From Methylobacterium soli (lineage in GTDB: Bacteria; Pseudomonadota; Alphaproteobacteria; Rhizobiales; Beijerinckiaceae), in the NCBI RefSeq assembly GCF_008806385.1, contig NZ_VZZK01000004.1, positions 179,488 through 243,487 of the forward strand: 64,000 nucleotides of DNA. The letters run 5' to 3'. The position numbers and the translations under genes were made by a program. The notes under the pieces were generated by a model. That model saw only the letters and a list, made by a program, of their open reading frames with translations. It was not told the origin of the DNA and did no database searches. The first letter of the stretch is position 1; each line of letters begins with the position of its first letter. Positions 56,747 through 64,000 of this stretch are shown here, in pieces.

Positions 56747-58064
56747 ACCGCTTGTTCAGGGCGAGCGCCGACAAAGTCGCGACCGCGCCCGAGAGCAGGT
56801 AGACGCCGACCCAGGCGAGGCCGAAGCGGCTGGACAGGCTGAGCGCCACAAGGGGCGCGAAGCCGGCACCGACCAGCCAGGCAAGGTCCGACGTCAGGGC
56901 CGAGCCGGTGTAGCGGTAGCGGTTGTCGAAGTTCGACGAGACCGCACCGGCGGTCTGGCCGTAGGACAGGCCGAGAAGGCCGAAGCCCACCACGACGTAG
57001 ATCGTCTGCCCGATCTCGCTGTCCCCGAACAGGATCGGCGCGATGATGCTTCCGAGGGCGAACACCCCGATCAGGGCGGCCGAGATGCCCACGAGGGTGC
57101 GCCGCCCGATCTGGTCCGCGATCAAGCCGGACGCCACGATTGCGCCGGCGGCGATCAGCGCGCCGGCGAACTGCACCATCAGGAACTCGCCCGCGGAGCG
57201 CTGCGTGAACAGCGTGATCCAGCTGATCGGGAAGACCGTGACGAGGTGGAAGAGCGCGAAGCTCGCCAGCGGCACGAAGGCGCCGATCATGATGTGGCGG
57301 CCGTGCACCCGAATCACCTCGAGAACCGGGACGGCGGAAAGCTCCTGCTTCTTGAGGAGCGCCGAGAACTCCTCGGTGCCGACGAGGCGCAGCCGGGCGA
57401 AGAGCGCGACGACGTTGATCGCGAACGCGACGTAGAACGGGTAGCGCCAGCCCCAGTCGAGGAAATCCTCGGACGTGAGGTTGACGAGGAAGAACGAGAA
57501 CAGGGCGCTCGCCAGCATGAAGCCCAGCGGCGCACCGAGTTGCGGCATCATCGCGTACCAGCCGCGCCGGTTCTCGGGGGCGTTGAGGGCCAGAAGCGAG
57601 GCGAGCCCGTCCCAGGCCCCCCCGAGTGCAAGGCCCTGCCCGATCCGGAAGGCCGCCAGCAGCACGATGGAGGCTGCGCCGAGATGGGCGTAGTTCGGCA
57701 GGAAGCTGATCGCCGCGGTCGAGCCGCCGAGGAGGAACAGGGCGATCGTCAGCTTGACGCCGCGGCCATACCTCCGGTCGACCGCCATGAAGATCGCGGA
57801 CCCGATCGGGCGCGCGATGAAGGCGAGGGCGAACACCGCGAAGGCGTAGAGCGTGGCGCGCAGCGGATCGACGAAGGGGAAGAAGACCTTCGGGAAAACC
57901 AGCACCGAGGCGATGCCGTAGGTGAAGAAGTCGAAGAACTCCGAGGTCCGGCCGATGACGACGCCAATGGCGATCTCGCTGGGGGCGACCTTGTGGTCGG
58001 TCGAGACCAGCCGCGCGTCGCGCTCGAGCGGCGTCGAGGAGGGGAGGGCGTAATCTGAACTCAT
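56730..58064 (-). CDS. MFS transporter, metabolite:H+ symporter (MHS)-like
   Basis: A 444-residue major facilitator with twelve helices. The N terminus IGVVIGRTSEFFDFFTYGIASVLVFP and the AIFMAVDRRYGRGVKL loop are those of the MHS family (citrate, shikimate, proline/betaine symporters). The substrate is unknown. The ATG at 58064 was chosen over one three codons earlier. Its last residues KRFMREA lie in the 17-bp repeat, so the C terminus has been remodelled by duplication. Confidence 0.85.
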   Translation of the reverse strand: MSSDYALPSSTPLERDARLVSTDHKVAPSEIAIGVVIGRTSEFFDFFTYGIASVLVFPKVFFPFVDPLRATLYAFAVFALAFIARPIGSAIFMAVDRRYGRGVKLTIALFLLGGSTAAISFLPNYAHLGAASIVLLAAFRIGQGLALGGAWDGLASLLALNAPENRRGWYAMMPQLGAPLGFMLASALFSFFLVNLTSEDFLDWGWRYPFYVAFAINVVALFARLRLVGTEEFSALLKKQELSAVPVLEVIRVHGRHIMIGAFVPLASFALFHLVTVFPISWITLFTQRSAGEFLMVQFAGALIAAGAIVASGLIADQIGRRTLVGISAALIGVFALGSIIAPILFGDSEIGQTIYVVVGFGLLGLSYGQTAGAVSSNFDNRYRYTGSALTSDLAWLVGAGFAPLVALSLSSRFGLAWVGVYLLSGAVATLSALALNKRFMREA

Positions 58065-58536
58065 CGTCGGCAATTCTTGTCCTGGGCATCGGGCCGAGAC
58101 CGCCGCCGAGGGCGGCCGATCGGTTGCGTGTTGGGGGCGTTATGGCGCAGGCCTGCGCCACGGCAAAGCGCGGAGAGGCGAGACCCCGTGACGCGCGCCC
58201 GCCCGATCCCCGTCCAGGCGAGGCGAAACGGGGCGGTTCGAGGAGAGCGCCGCCCGCATCCACACTCCGGGCTCAACCCTGCCATGCTTGCCGCGCCGAT
58301 GGGTGAGACATCTGTTGCACTTGCCACAACGCCACGCTGCAGCGCAGAAAACCGCGCCGTTCCCGAGGCGTGCCGATCCGAGGCGCACCGGGGGAGGGCG
58401 GTCCAGGGCAGGGGCTTCTCTGCACGGATGTCGGGGCTTCGTCCCCGAGGTCCGGCGCGAGGTCTCGGCATCCAAGTCCCTGACCCACGTCCCCGCGCCC
58501 GAACTTCCGTCCCGAGCCCCTGCACCGATCGACCCG
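58065..58536. other. Upstream region of cyoA
   Basis: About 470 bp between divergent genes (MFS leftward, cyoA rightward). It holds a perfect 16-bp palindrome GGCGCAGGCCTGCGCC at 58144-58159 and a short TTGCAC...CTGCAG stretch near 58313-58345. I see no Fnr box and no clear promoter. Frames here are shadows. Confidence 0.45.
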
Positions 58537-59703
58537 ATGTCCATCAGACTTCTTCGCGGCCTCGCACTGGTTCCCCTGTTCGGCCTGCTGTCAGGCTGCA
58601 ACATGGTGGTGATGCAGCCCTCGGGCGACATCGCGGCCCGACAGCGCGACCTGATCCTCGCCTCGACCGGGCTGATGCTGCTCATCATCGTGCCCGTCAT
58701 CGCCCTGACGCTGCTGTTCGCGTGGCGCTATCGCCACACGAACACGGAGGCGGCCTACGATCCCGACTGGCATCACTCGACCCAGCTCGAAGTGGTGATC
58801 TGGTCGGCGCCGCTCGTCATCATCATCGCGCTGGGGGCGCTGACCTGGATCAGCACCCACACGCTCGATCCCTACCGGCCCCTCAGCCGCCTCGACGCGT
58901 CGCGGCCGCTGCCGGCGGACGTCAAGCCGCTCACAGTCGAAGTCGTCGCACTCGATTGGAAGTGGCTGTTCTTCTACCCAGATCGGGGCATCGCGACGGT
59001 CAACGAACTGGCCGCCCCCGTGGACGTGCCGATCACGTTCAAGATCACGTCCGCGTCGATCATGAATTCGTTCTACATCCCGGCGCTCGCCGGTCAGATC
59101 TACGCCATGGCGGGCATGGAGACGAAGCTGCACGCGGTGGTGAACAAGGAAGGCGTCTATGACGGCTTCTCGGCCAATTACAGCGGAGCCGGCTTCTCGC
59201 GGATGAACTTCAAGTTCCACGGCCTCAGCCGGGACGGCTTCGACCAGTGGATCGCCAAGGCCAAGTCCGACGGGACGGAGCTGAGCCGCGAGGCCTATCT
59301 CAAGCTCGAGAAGCCGAGCGAGCAGGAGCCGGTCCGCTACTATTCGGGCGTCGATCAGGGGCTCTACAGAGCGATCCTCAACATGTGCGCGGTCCCGGGC
59401 AAGATGTGCATGAGCGAGATGATGCACATCGACGCTCAAGGGGGCGCCGGCAAGGACAGCCACGAGAATCGCGCCAGGCTCGAATACGACAACCGGCACG
59501 CCCAGGAGGGCGACGAGGCACAGGGCGCGACCTTCCCGGCCTCGGGCCGCCCGCCGCGCGGCGACGTGCAGCCCCAGGGCATGAAGCCGGACGCACTGGA
59601 CCCGAAGGTCAACGCCCCGGCCCAGCACCCCGATTCGCACCAGGGTCATTCCATGCCCGGCATGAAGCAGAATGACCCTGCCCCGGCACAGATGCACCAC
59701 TGA
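58537..59703 (+). CDS. cyoA: Cytochrome bo3 quinol oxidase subunit II
   Basis: A 388-residue lipoprotein subunit: signal peptide with lipobox LLSGC, two membrane helices (about 37-60 and 82-105) and a periplasmic cupredoxin domain. The CuA ligands of cytochrome c oxidases are absent (e.g. DWKWLFFYPDRGIATVNE, SIMNSFYIPALAGQIYAMAGMETKLH), so it is a quinol oxidase. The chain is longer than E. coli CyoA (about 315), with a low-complexity C-terminal tail ending in a His/Met-rich segment (HPDSHQGHSMPGMKQ, MHH). No clear Shine-Dalgarno. Confidence 0.9.
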   Translation: MSIRLLRGLALVPLFGLLSGCNMVVMQPSGDIAARQRDLILASTGLMLLIIVPVIALTLLFAWRYRHTNTEAAYDPDWHHSTQLEVVIWSAPLVIIIALGALTWISTHTLDPYRPLSRLDASRPLPADVKPLTVEVVALDWKWLFFYPDRGIATVNELAAPVDVPITFKITSASIMNSFYIPALAGQIYAMAGMETKLHAVVNKEGVYDGFSANYSGAGFSRMNFKFHGLSRDGFDQWIAKAKSDGTELSREAYLKLEKPSEQEPVRYYSGVDQGLYRAILNMCAVPGKMCMSEMMHIDAQGGAGKDSHENRARLEYDNRHAQEGDEAQGATFPASGRPPRGDVQPQGMKPDALDPKVNAPAQHPDSHQGHSMPGMKQNDPAPAQMHH

Positions 59704-59846
59704 CCCGGCAGCGCTGAGCGCTTGAGCCCCCCGCCGACCACCCGCGCGGGGTCGGCCACGACGAAGTTCGGTCTCGGCAAGCCGGCAGGTGCGCAGCGCC
59801 GTGCGGGTCCGCCGAGACCGCCGACATCCTCGAACGAGCAGAACCG

Positions 59847-61850
59847 ATGTTCTCCAACCTGGATCTCCAGAAGCTCGTCTTCGGGCGCCTGACGCTCGAA
59901 GCGATTCCCTACCACGAGCCGATCCTGCTCGTGACCTTCGCGGCCGTCGTCCTCGGCGGCCTCGGGGTGCTGGGCGCGCTCACGTATTTCCGCCTCTGGG
60001 GCACGCTCTGGCGCGATTGGCTCACGAGCGTCGATCACAAGAAGATCGGCATCATGTACATCATCCTCGCGCTGGTGATGCTGCTGCGCGGCTTTGCCGA
60101 CGCGCTGATGATGCGCGCCCAGCAGGCGATCGCCTTCGGAGCCAATGACGGCTACCTGCCGCCGCACCATTACGACCAGATCTTCACAGCCCACGGCGTG
60201 ATCATGATCTTCTTCGTCGCGATGCCGCTGGTGACGGGCCTGATGAACTTCGTGGTGCCGCTGCAGATCGGCGCCCGCGACGTGGCCTTCCCGTTCCTCA
60301 ACAATTTCAGCTTCTGGATGACGGTGAGCGGCGCCGTGACGGTGATGGCCTCGCTCTTCGTCGGCGAGTTCGCCCGCACCGGCTGGCTCGCCTACCCGCC
60401 GCTCTCCGGTCCGGCCGCGAGTCCCGGCGTTGGCGTCGACTACTACATCTGGGCGCTGCAGATCGCCGGCATCGGGACGCTGCTCTCCGGCATCAATCTC
60501 GTGGCCACCATCGTGAAGATGCGCGCGCCCGGCATGAGCATGATGAAGCTGCCGGTCTTCACCTGGACGGCGCTCTGCACCAACATCCTGATCGTCGCCG
60601 CCTTCCCGATCCTGACCGCCGTTCTCGCGCTGCTGTCCCTCGACCGCTACGTCGGCACGCATTTCTTCTCGAACGACCTCGGCGGCAACCCGATGATGTA
60701 CGTGAACCTCATCTGGATCTGGGGTCACCCGGAGGTCTACATCCTGATCCTGCCGGCCTTCGGCGTCTTCTCCGAGATCGTCTCGACCTATTCGGGCAAG
60801 CGCCTCTTCGGCTACGCCTCGATGGTCTACGCCACCGTCGTGATCACGATTCTCTCCTACCTGGTCTGGCTGCACCACTTCTTCACGATGGGCTCGGGAG
60901 CCTCCGTGAACTCGTTCTTCGGCATCACCACGATGATCATCTCGATCCCGACGGGCGCCAAGATCTTCAACTGGCTGTTCACCATGTACAAAGGCCGGAT
61001 CCGGTTCGAGGTCCCGATGCTGTGGACGGTCGGCTTCATGGTCACCTTCGTGATCGGCGGCATGACCGGCGTGCTGCTGGCGGTGCCGCCCGCCGACTTC
61101 GTCCTGCACAATTCCCTGTTCCTGATCGCGCATTTCCACAACGTGATCATCGGCGGCGTGCTCTTCGGCATGCTGGCCGGCATCACCTACTGGTTCCCCA
61201 AGGCCTTCGGCTACAAGCTCGACCCGTTCTGGGGGAAGATGTCGTTCTGGTTCTGGCTCACCGGATTCTGGTTCGCCTTCATGCCGCTCTACGTGCTCGG
61301 CCTGATGGGCGTGACGCGGCGCCTCAACCATTTCGACGATCCCTCGCTCCAGATCTGGTTCGTGATCGCGGCCTTCGGCGCGTTCCTGATCCTGCTCGGC
61401 ATCGCCTCGTTCGGCGTGCAGCTCGTCGTCAGCTACCTCAACCGCGAGGCGCTGCGCGACGTAACCGGCGACCCGTGGAACGGCCGGACCCTCGAATGGT
61501 CCACCGCGTCGCCACCGCCCGAGTACAACTTCGCCTTCACGCCCGTGATCCACGATCACGATGCGTGGTGGGACATGAAGCGCCGCGGCTACAGCCGTCC
61601 GCTGGAGGGTTTCCGAGCGATCCACATGCCGAAGGGAACCGGCACCGGCGTGATCCTGGGCGCGCTCAGCCTGGTCTTCTCCTTCGCGATGATCTGGTAC
61701 ATCTGGTGGCTCGCCGCGGCGACCTTCTTGGCCATGGCGGTCGTCACGATCGGCCACACCTTCAACTACAACCGCGACTTCTACATCCCGGCCGACGAGG
61801 TCATCCGGGCCGAGGGCCAGCGGACGACGATGCTTTCGGGACGGGCCTGA
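59847..61850 (+). CDS. cyoB: Cytochrome bo3 quinol oxidase subunit I
   Basis: A 667-residue haem-copper oxidase core. Haem and CuB ligands are all present: H in [10 protein letters not shown] (low-spin haem), [11 protein letters not shown] (CuB His and cross-linked Tyr), WLHHFFT (two CuB His) and [11 protein letters not shown] (haem o and b His). It reduces O2 to water and pumps protons in the inner membrane. Length matches E. coli CyoB (663). It follows cyoA by 143 bp. Confidence 0.97.
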   Translation: MFSNLDLQKLVFGRLTLEAIPYHEPILLVTFAAVVLGGLGVLGALTYFRLWGTLWRDWLTSVDHKKIGIMYIILALVMLLRGFADALMMRAQQAIAFGANDGYLPPHHYDQIFTAHGVIMIFFVAMPLVTGLMNFVVPLQIGARDVAFPFLNNFSFWMTVSGAVTVMASLFVGEFARTGWLAYPPLSGPAASPGVGVDYYIWALQIAGIGTLLSGINLVATIVKMRAPGMSMMKLPVFTWTALCTNILIVAAFPILTAVLALLSLDRYVGTHFFSNDLGGNPMMYVNLIWIWGHPEVYILILPAFGVFSEIVSTYSGKRLFGYASMVYATVVITILSYLVWLHHFFTMGSGASVNSFFGITTMIISIPTGAKIFNWLFTMYKGRIRFEVPMLWTVGFMVTFVIGGMTGVLLAVPPADFVLHNSLFLIAHFHNVIIGGVLFGMLAGITYWFPKAFGYKLDPFWGKMSFWFWLTGFWFAFMPLYVLGLMGVTRRLNHFDDPSLQIWFVIAAFGAFLILLGIASFGVQLVVSYLNREALRDVTGDPWNGRTLEWSTASPPPEYNFAFTPVIHDHDAWWDMKRRGYSRPLEGFRAIHMPKGTGTGVILGALSLVFSFAMIWYIWWLAAATFLAMAVVTIGHTFNYNRDFYIPADEVIRAEGQRTTMLSGRA

Positions 61851-61854
61851 GACC

Positions 61855-62484
61855 ATGGCGACGCACGCACAGACAGTCCTGAGCCCGGGCGAGGCTCCGG
61901 AATTTCACCTCGCGGAGGACCATCATCCGGAAGGCAGCACCATGCTGGGCTTCTGGATCTACCTGATGAGCGATTGCCTCATCTTCGCGGTCCTGTTCGC
62001 CACCTACGCGGTGCTCGGCCGAAACTACGCGGCCGGGCCCTCCCCAAAAGACCTGTTCGAGCTGCCGCTGGTGGCCCTGAACACCTCGATGCTGCTCCTC
62101 TCCTCCATCACCTACGGCTTCGCCGTCCTGGAGATGGAGCGGAACCGGCAGGGCGCGACCCTCGGCTGGCTCGCCGTCACGGGCCTGTTCGGCCTCTGCT
62201 TCGTCGGGATCGAGCTCTACGAGTTCGCGCATCTGATCCACGAGGGCGCGACGCCCCAGCGCAGCGGCTTCCTCTCCGCCTTCTTCACTCTCGTGGGCAC
62301 CCACGGGCTGCATGTCAGCCTCGGCATCGTCTGGCTGGTCACCCTGATGGTGCAGGTGCGCCAGCGCGGCCTCATCGTCGAGAACCGCCGCCGGCTCCTG
62401 TGCCTGTCCATGTTCTGGCACTTCCTCGACGTGATCTGGATCGGGGTCTTCACCTTCGTGTACCTGATGGGAGTCCTGCAATGA
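61855..62484 (+). CDS. cyoC: Cytochrome bo3 quinol oxidase subunit III
   Basis: A 209-residue membrane subunit with five helices ([21 protein letters not shown], ... [17 protein letters not shown], ... [21 protein letters not shown]). Starts 4 bp after cyoB ends; its stop overlaps the cyoD start (ATGA). Confidence 0.95.
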   Translation: MATHAQTVLSPGEAPEFHLAEDHHPEGSTMLGFWIYLMSDCLIFAVLFATYAVLGRNYAAGPSPKDLFELPLVALNTSMLLLSSITYGFAVLEMERNRQGATLGWLAVTGLFGLCFVGIELYEFAHLIHEGATPQRSGFLSAFFTLVGTHGLHVSLGIVWLVTLMVQVRQRGLIVENRRRLLCLSMFWHFLDVIWIGVFTFVYLMGVLQ

Positions 62485-62888
62485 GCTCGGCCGCGGAGAC
62501 CGCCCATCACGGGCACGCGCATGGCGATGCGTCCCACGGGGGGGCGGGCAGTCACGGCACCCTCAAGAGCTACATGACCGGCTTCGTGCTGTCGGTCATC
62601 CTGACGGCGATTCCGTTCTGGCTCGTGATGGCCGACGTCCTCGGTGACAACCGCACCACCAGCCTGGTGATCATGGCCTTCGCGGTCGTGCAGATCGTGG
62701 TTCATATGATCTACTTCCTGCACATGAACACGAAGTCGGAGGGCGGCTGGACCTTCCTGGCGCTGATCTTCACCCTGACCCTTGTGGTGATCACGCTGAT
62801 CGGCTCGCTCTGGGTGATGTACCACCTCAACGCCAACATGATGCCGATGTCGGCCCACGACATGCAGCACCACATGCCCGCGCGCTGA
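62481..62888 (+). CDS. cyoD: Cytochrome bo3 quinol oxidase subunit IV
   Basis: A 135-residue subunit with three helices, as in COX4/CyoD ([56 protein letters not shown]). The N terminus is His-rich ([18 protein letters not shown]) and the C terminus Met/His-rich ([14 protein letters not shown]), unlike E. coli CyoD. Translationally coupled to cyoC. Confidence 0.93.
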   Translation: MSSAAETAHHGHAHGDASHGGAGSHGTLKSYMTGFVLSVILTAIPFWLVMADVLGDNRTTSLVIMAFAVVQIVVHMIYFLHMNTKSEGGWTFLALIFTLTLVVITLIGSLWVMYHLNANMMPMSAHDMQHHMPAR

Positions 62889-62914
62889 GCCGGTCCCCGG
62901 ATCGCGTTCGGCCG

Positions 62915-62944
62915 GAGCCGTTCCCGTCGCGACGGGAACGGCTC
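62915..62944 (+). terminator. Terminator of the cyo operon
   Basis: A perfect 30-bp inverted repeat (15-bp arms, GAGCCGTTCCCGTCG / CGACGGGAACGGCTC), 27 bp after cyoD, followed by TTCTCATAT. Strong stem, short weak U-tract. Confidence 0.7.
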
Positions 62945-63029
62945 TTCTCATATGTACCGGTATCGCGTTCGCCGCGGTTTCATCAGGATCCGACTTGCGA
63001 GCCGCCCCCGTTTCACCCGCGATCCCGTG

Positions 63030-63791
63030 ATGTGCGATCCAGAGCCGGAAACCGGACCCGTCACCTCCCGCACGCCCCTGGTGCGGATCTTCGCGGGCCT
63101 CCTCGCCGGGCTGGCCTTCCTGGGTTTCGTCGGTCTCGGAACCTGGCAGCTCGAGCGCCGGACCTGGAAGCTCGACCTGATCGCCCGGGTGACGGAGCGC
63201 GTCCGGGCCGAGCCGGTCCCGGCGCCGGCAAGGCCCGACTGGCCACGGGTGACCACCGCCGATGCCTACCGGCACGTGCGCGTGACAGGCACGTTCCTGA
63301 ACGATCGCGAAACTCTGGTTCAGGCCGTGACGGAGCGCGGTCCCGGCTTCTGGGTTCTCACGCCCCTGGCGCTCCAGGAGCGCGAGATCATCCTGATCAA
63401 CCGCGGCTTCGTTCCGGCGGACTGGCGCGACCCGGCATCCCGCGTCGCGGGGCGGATCACCGGTGAGACCACGGTGCGCGGGCTCCTGCGCCTGAGCGAG
63501 CCCGGCGGTGCCTTCCTGCGCTCGAACGATCCGGCCGGCGAGCGCTGGTTTTCCCGGGACGTCGCGGCCATCGCGGGCGCGCGGGGTCTCGGCGAGGTCG
63601 CGCCTTACTTCATCGATGTCGATGCGAGCCCGCTGCCCGGCGGCCTTCCGGTCGGCGGCCTGACCGTCATCGCCTTTCGCAACGATCACCTCGTCTACGC
63701 GCTGACGTGGTACGCGCTCGCCCTGATGGTCCTGGGTGCGGCGGTCTACCTGATCTACGACGCGCGCCCGAAGGGGCGATCGAGGGCGTAG
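63030..63791 (+). CDS. SURF1 family oxidase-assembly protein
   Basis: A 253-residue inner-membrane protein: a first helix (VRIFAGLLAGLAFLGFVGLGTWQL) with the SURF1 hallmark GTWQLERRTWK, a periplasmic domain with LINRGFVP and RWFSRD, and a second helix at the end (NDHLVYALTWYALALMVLGAAVYLI). SURF1 helps insert haem into haem-copper oxidases, here presumably the cyo enzyme upstream. The ATG at 62952 would add 26 basic residues; 63030 was preferred but neither has a good ribosome binding site. Confidence 0.85.
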   Translation: MCDPEPETGPVTSRTPLVRIFAGLLAGLAFLGFVGLGTWQLERRTWKLDLIARVTERVRAEPVPAPARPDWPRVTTADAYRHVRVTGTFLNDRETLVQAVTERGPGFWVLTPLALQEREIILINRGFVPADWRDPASRVAGRITGETTVRGLLRLSEPGGAFLRSNDPAGERWFSRDVAAIAGARGLGEVAPYFIDVDASPLPGGLPVGGLTVIAFRNDHLVYALTWYALALMVLGAAVYLIYDARPKGRSRA

Positions 63792-63917
63792 CCGAGGCGG
63801 CCGCGGACGGCGCCAACCTGTCGAGCGCCAAGAATCCACCCGGATCGAGGCCGGGAAGGGGGATCCCCGACCGTCACACGGATGTAGGATTTCGGTGCCT
63901 CTCCGCTCATTTTTGGG

Positions 63918-63946
63918 TTGACGGGTTTGGGCGTGGTGCGTATACC
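63918..63946 (+). promoter_or_regulatory. Near-consensus promoter reading out of the right edge
   Basis: TTGACG (63918-63923), 17-bp spacer, TATACC (63941-63946). A hairpin GGCCGC-GGAA-GCGGCC (63963-63978, GNRA loop) follows about 15 bp after the expected start. This is the strongest sigma-70-like match in the window; what it drives lies beyond the edge. A GTG-started frame at 63933 also runs to the edge, but the promoter reading is preferred. Confidence 0.5.
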
Positions 63947-64000
63947 GCTGCTCATCGGCGCCGGCCGCGGAAGCGGCCCGGTCGCTGAAACGTCTCTTGG

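Noticed and set aside
58065..58536. Fnr/FixK box before cyoA
   Set aside because: No TTGAT-N4-ATCAA; the TTGCAC stretch and the 16-bp palindrome do not fit a known regulator.
59646..61856. Long open frame antisense to cyoB
   Set aside because: It is a GC-driven shadow of cyoB: Glu/Arg/His-rich, no domain, no start signal.
63933..64000. Protein gene starting with GTG at the right edge
   Set aside because: The start would lie between -35 and -10 of a near-consensus promoter, with no ribosome binding site.
1..64000. CRISPR arrays, insertion sequences, prophage, tRNA or rRNA genes
   Set aside because: Looked for and not seen; the only repeats are short tandem copies with no spacer-repeat pattern.

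Overview
The window is GC-rich chromosomal DNA (about 70% G+C by eye) that looks like an alphaproteobacterium of the Rhizobiales, most like Methylobacterium. The evidence is the gene content: a sorAB sulfite dehydrogenase, CHASE2-cyclase/FecR pairs, a DUF3140 protein, many short Methylobacterium-type hypothetical genes, polyhydroxybutyrate (PHB) enzymes and a cyo quinol oxidase. I see no insertion sequence, prophage, CRISPR array, rRNA or tRNA. Species assignment is inference.

Layout. 0-7.5 kb: the end of an ECF sigma factor, sorAB, an OhrR-type regulator with a palindromic operator, a cupin, a MAPEG protein, a lone receiver domain and 5-formyl-THF cyclo-ligase. 7.7-14.5 kb: a PAS-GGDEF protein, a cytochrome P450, an APP1-type phosphatase, a membrane adenylate cyclase and an EamA exporter. 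15-27.4 kb: a TonB receptor with zinc-regulator-like boxes, intracellular PHB depolymerase (phaZ), an sCache protein, an MFS exporter, a candidate small RNA of the mmgR/alpha-r8 type at 21.8 kb, many small secreted or membrane proteins, a second PHB depolymerase of the secreted, circularly permuted type, and cyanase (cynS). 27.9-30.5 kb: a NitT/TauT-type ABC importer. 30.6-40.3 kb: a divergent run of catabolic genes (3-hydroxyacid dehydrogenase, MFS, COG3618-type lactonase, GlcD-like FAD oxidase, 2-hydroxyacid dehydrogenase, atypical SDR, DHDPS-type aldolase, IlvD/EDD dehydratase) that reads as a sugar-acid route. 40.4-42.8 kb: a CHASE2 adenylate cyclase coupled to a FecR-domain protein. 43-55 kb: a purine catabolism cluster (XdhD-like 2Fe-2S/Mo protein, its FAD subunit, uricase, an OHCU decarboxylase-HIU hydrolase fusion, an 8-oxoguanine-deaminase-like aminohydrolase, iron alcohol dehydrogenase, LysR regulator, M20 ureidohydrolase, DUF3830). 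55-58 kb: small hypotheticals and an MFS transporter. 58.5-63.8 kb: cyoABCD, a strong terminator and a SURF1 protein. The right edge carries a near-consensus promoter reading out of the window.

How the parts fit. PHB storage is a recurring theme: two unrelated depolymerases flank a candidate small RNA whose seed and promoter motif match what I recall of the Sinorhizobium PHB regulator mmgR, and a second copy of the same promoter motif lies before a 45-residue gene at 36.4 kb. In the purine cluster, 8-oxoguanine or xanthine would be turned into urate, then to 5-hydroxyisourate, OHCU, allantoin and ureido compounds; no allantoinase is present here. A further unexplained pattern is a set of short tandem duplications (14-18 bp) that lie on or next to start or stop codons of several genes.
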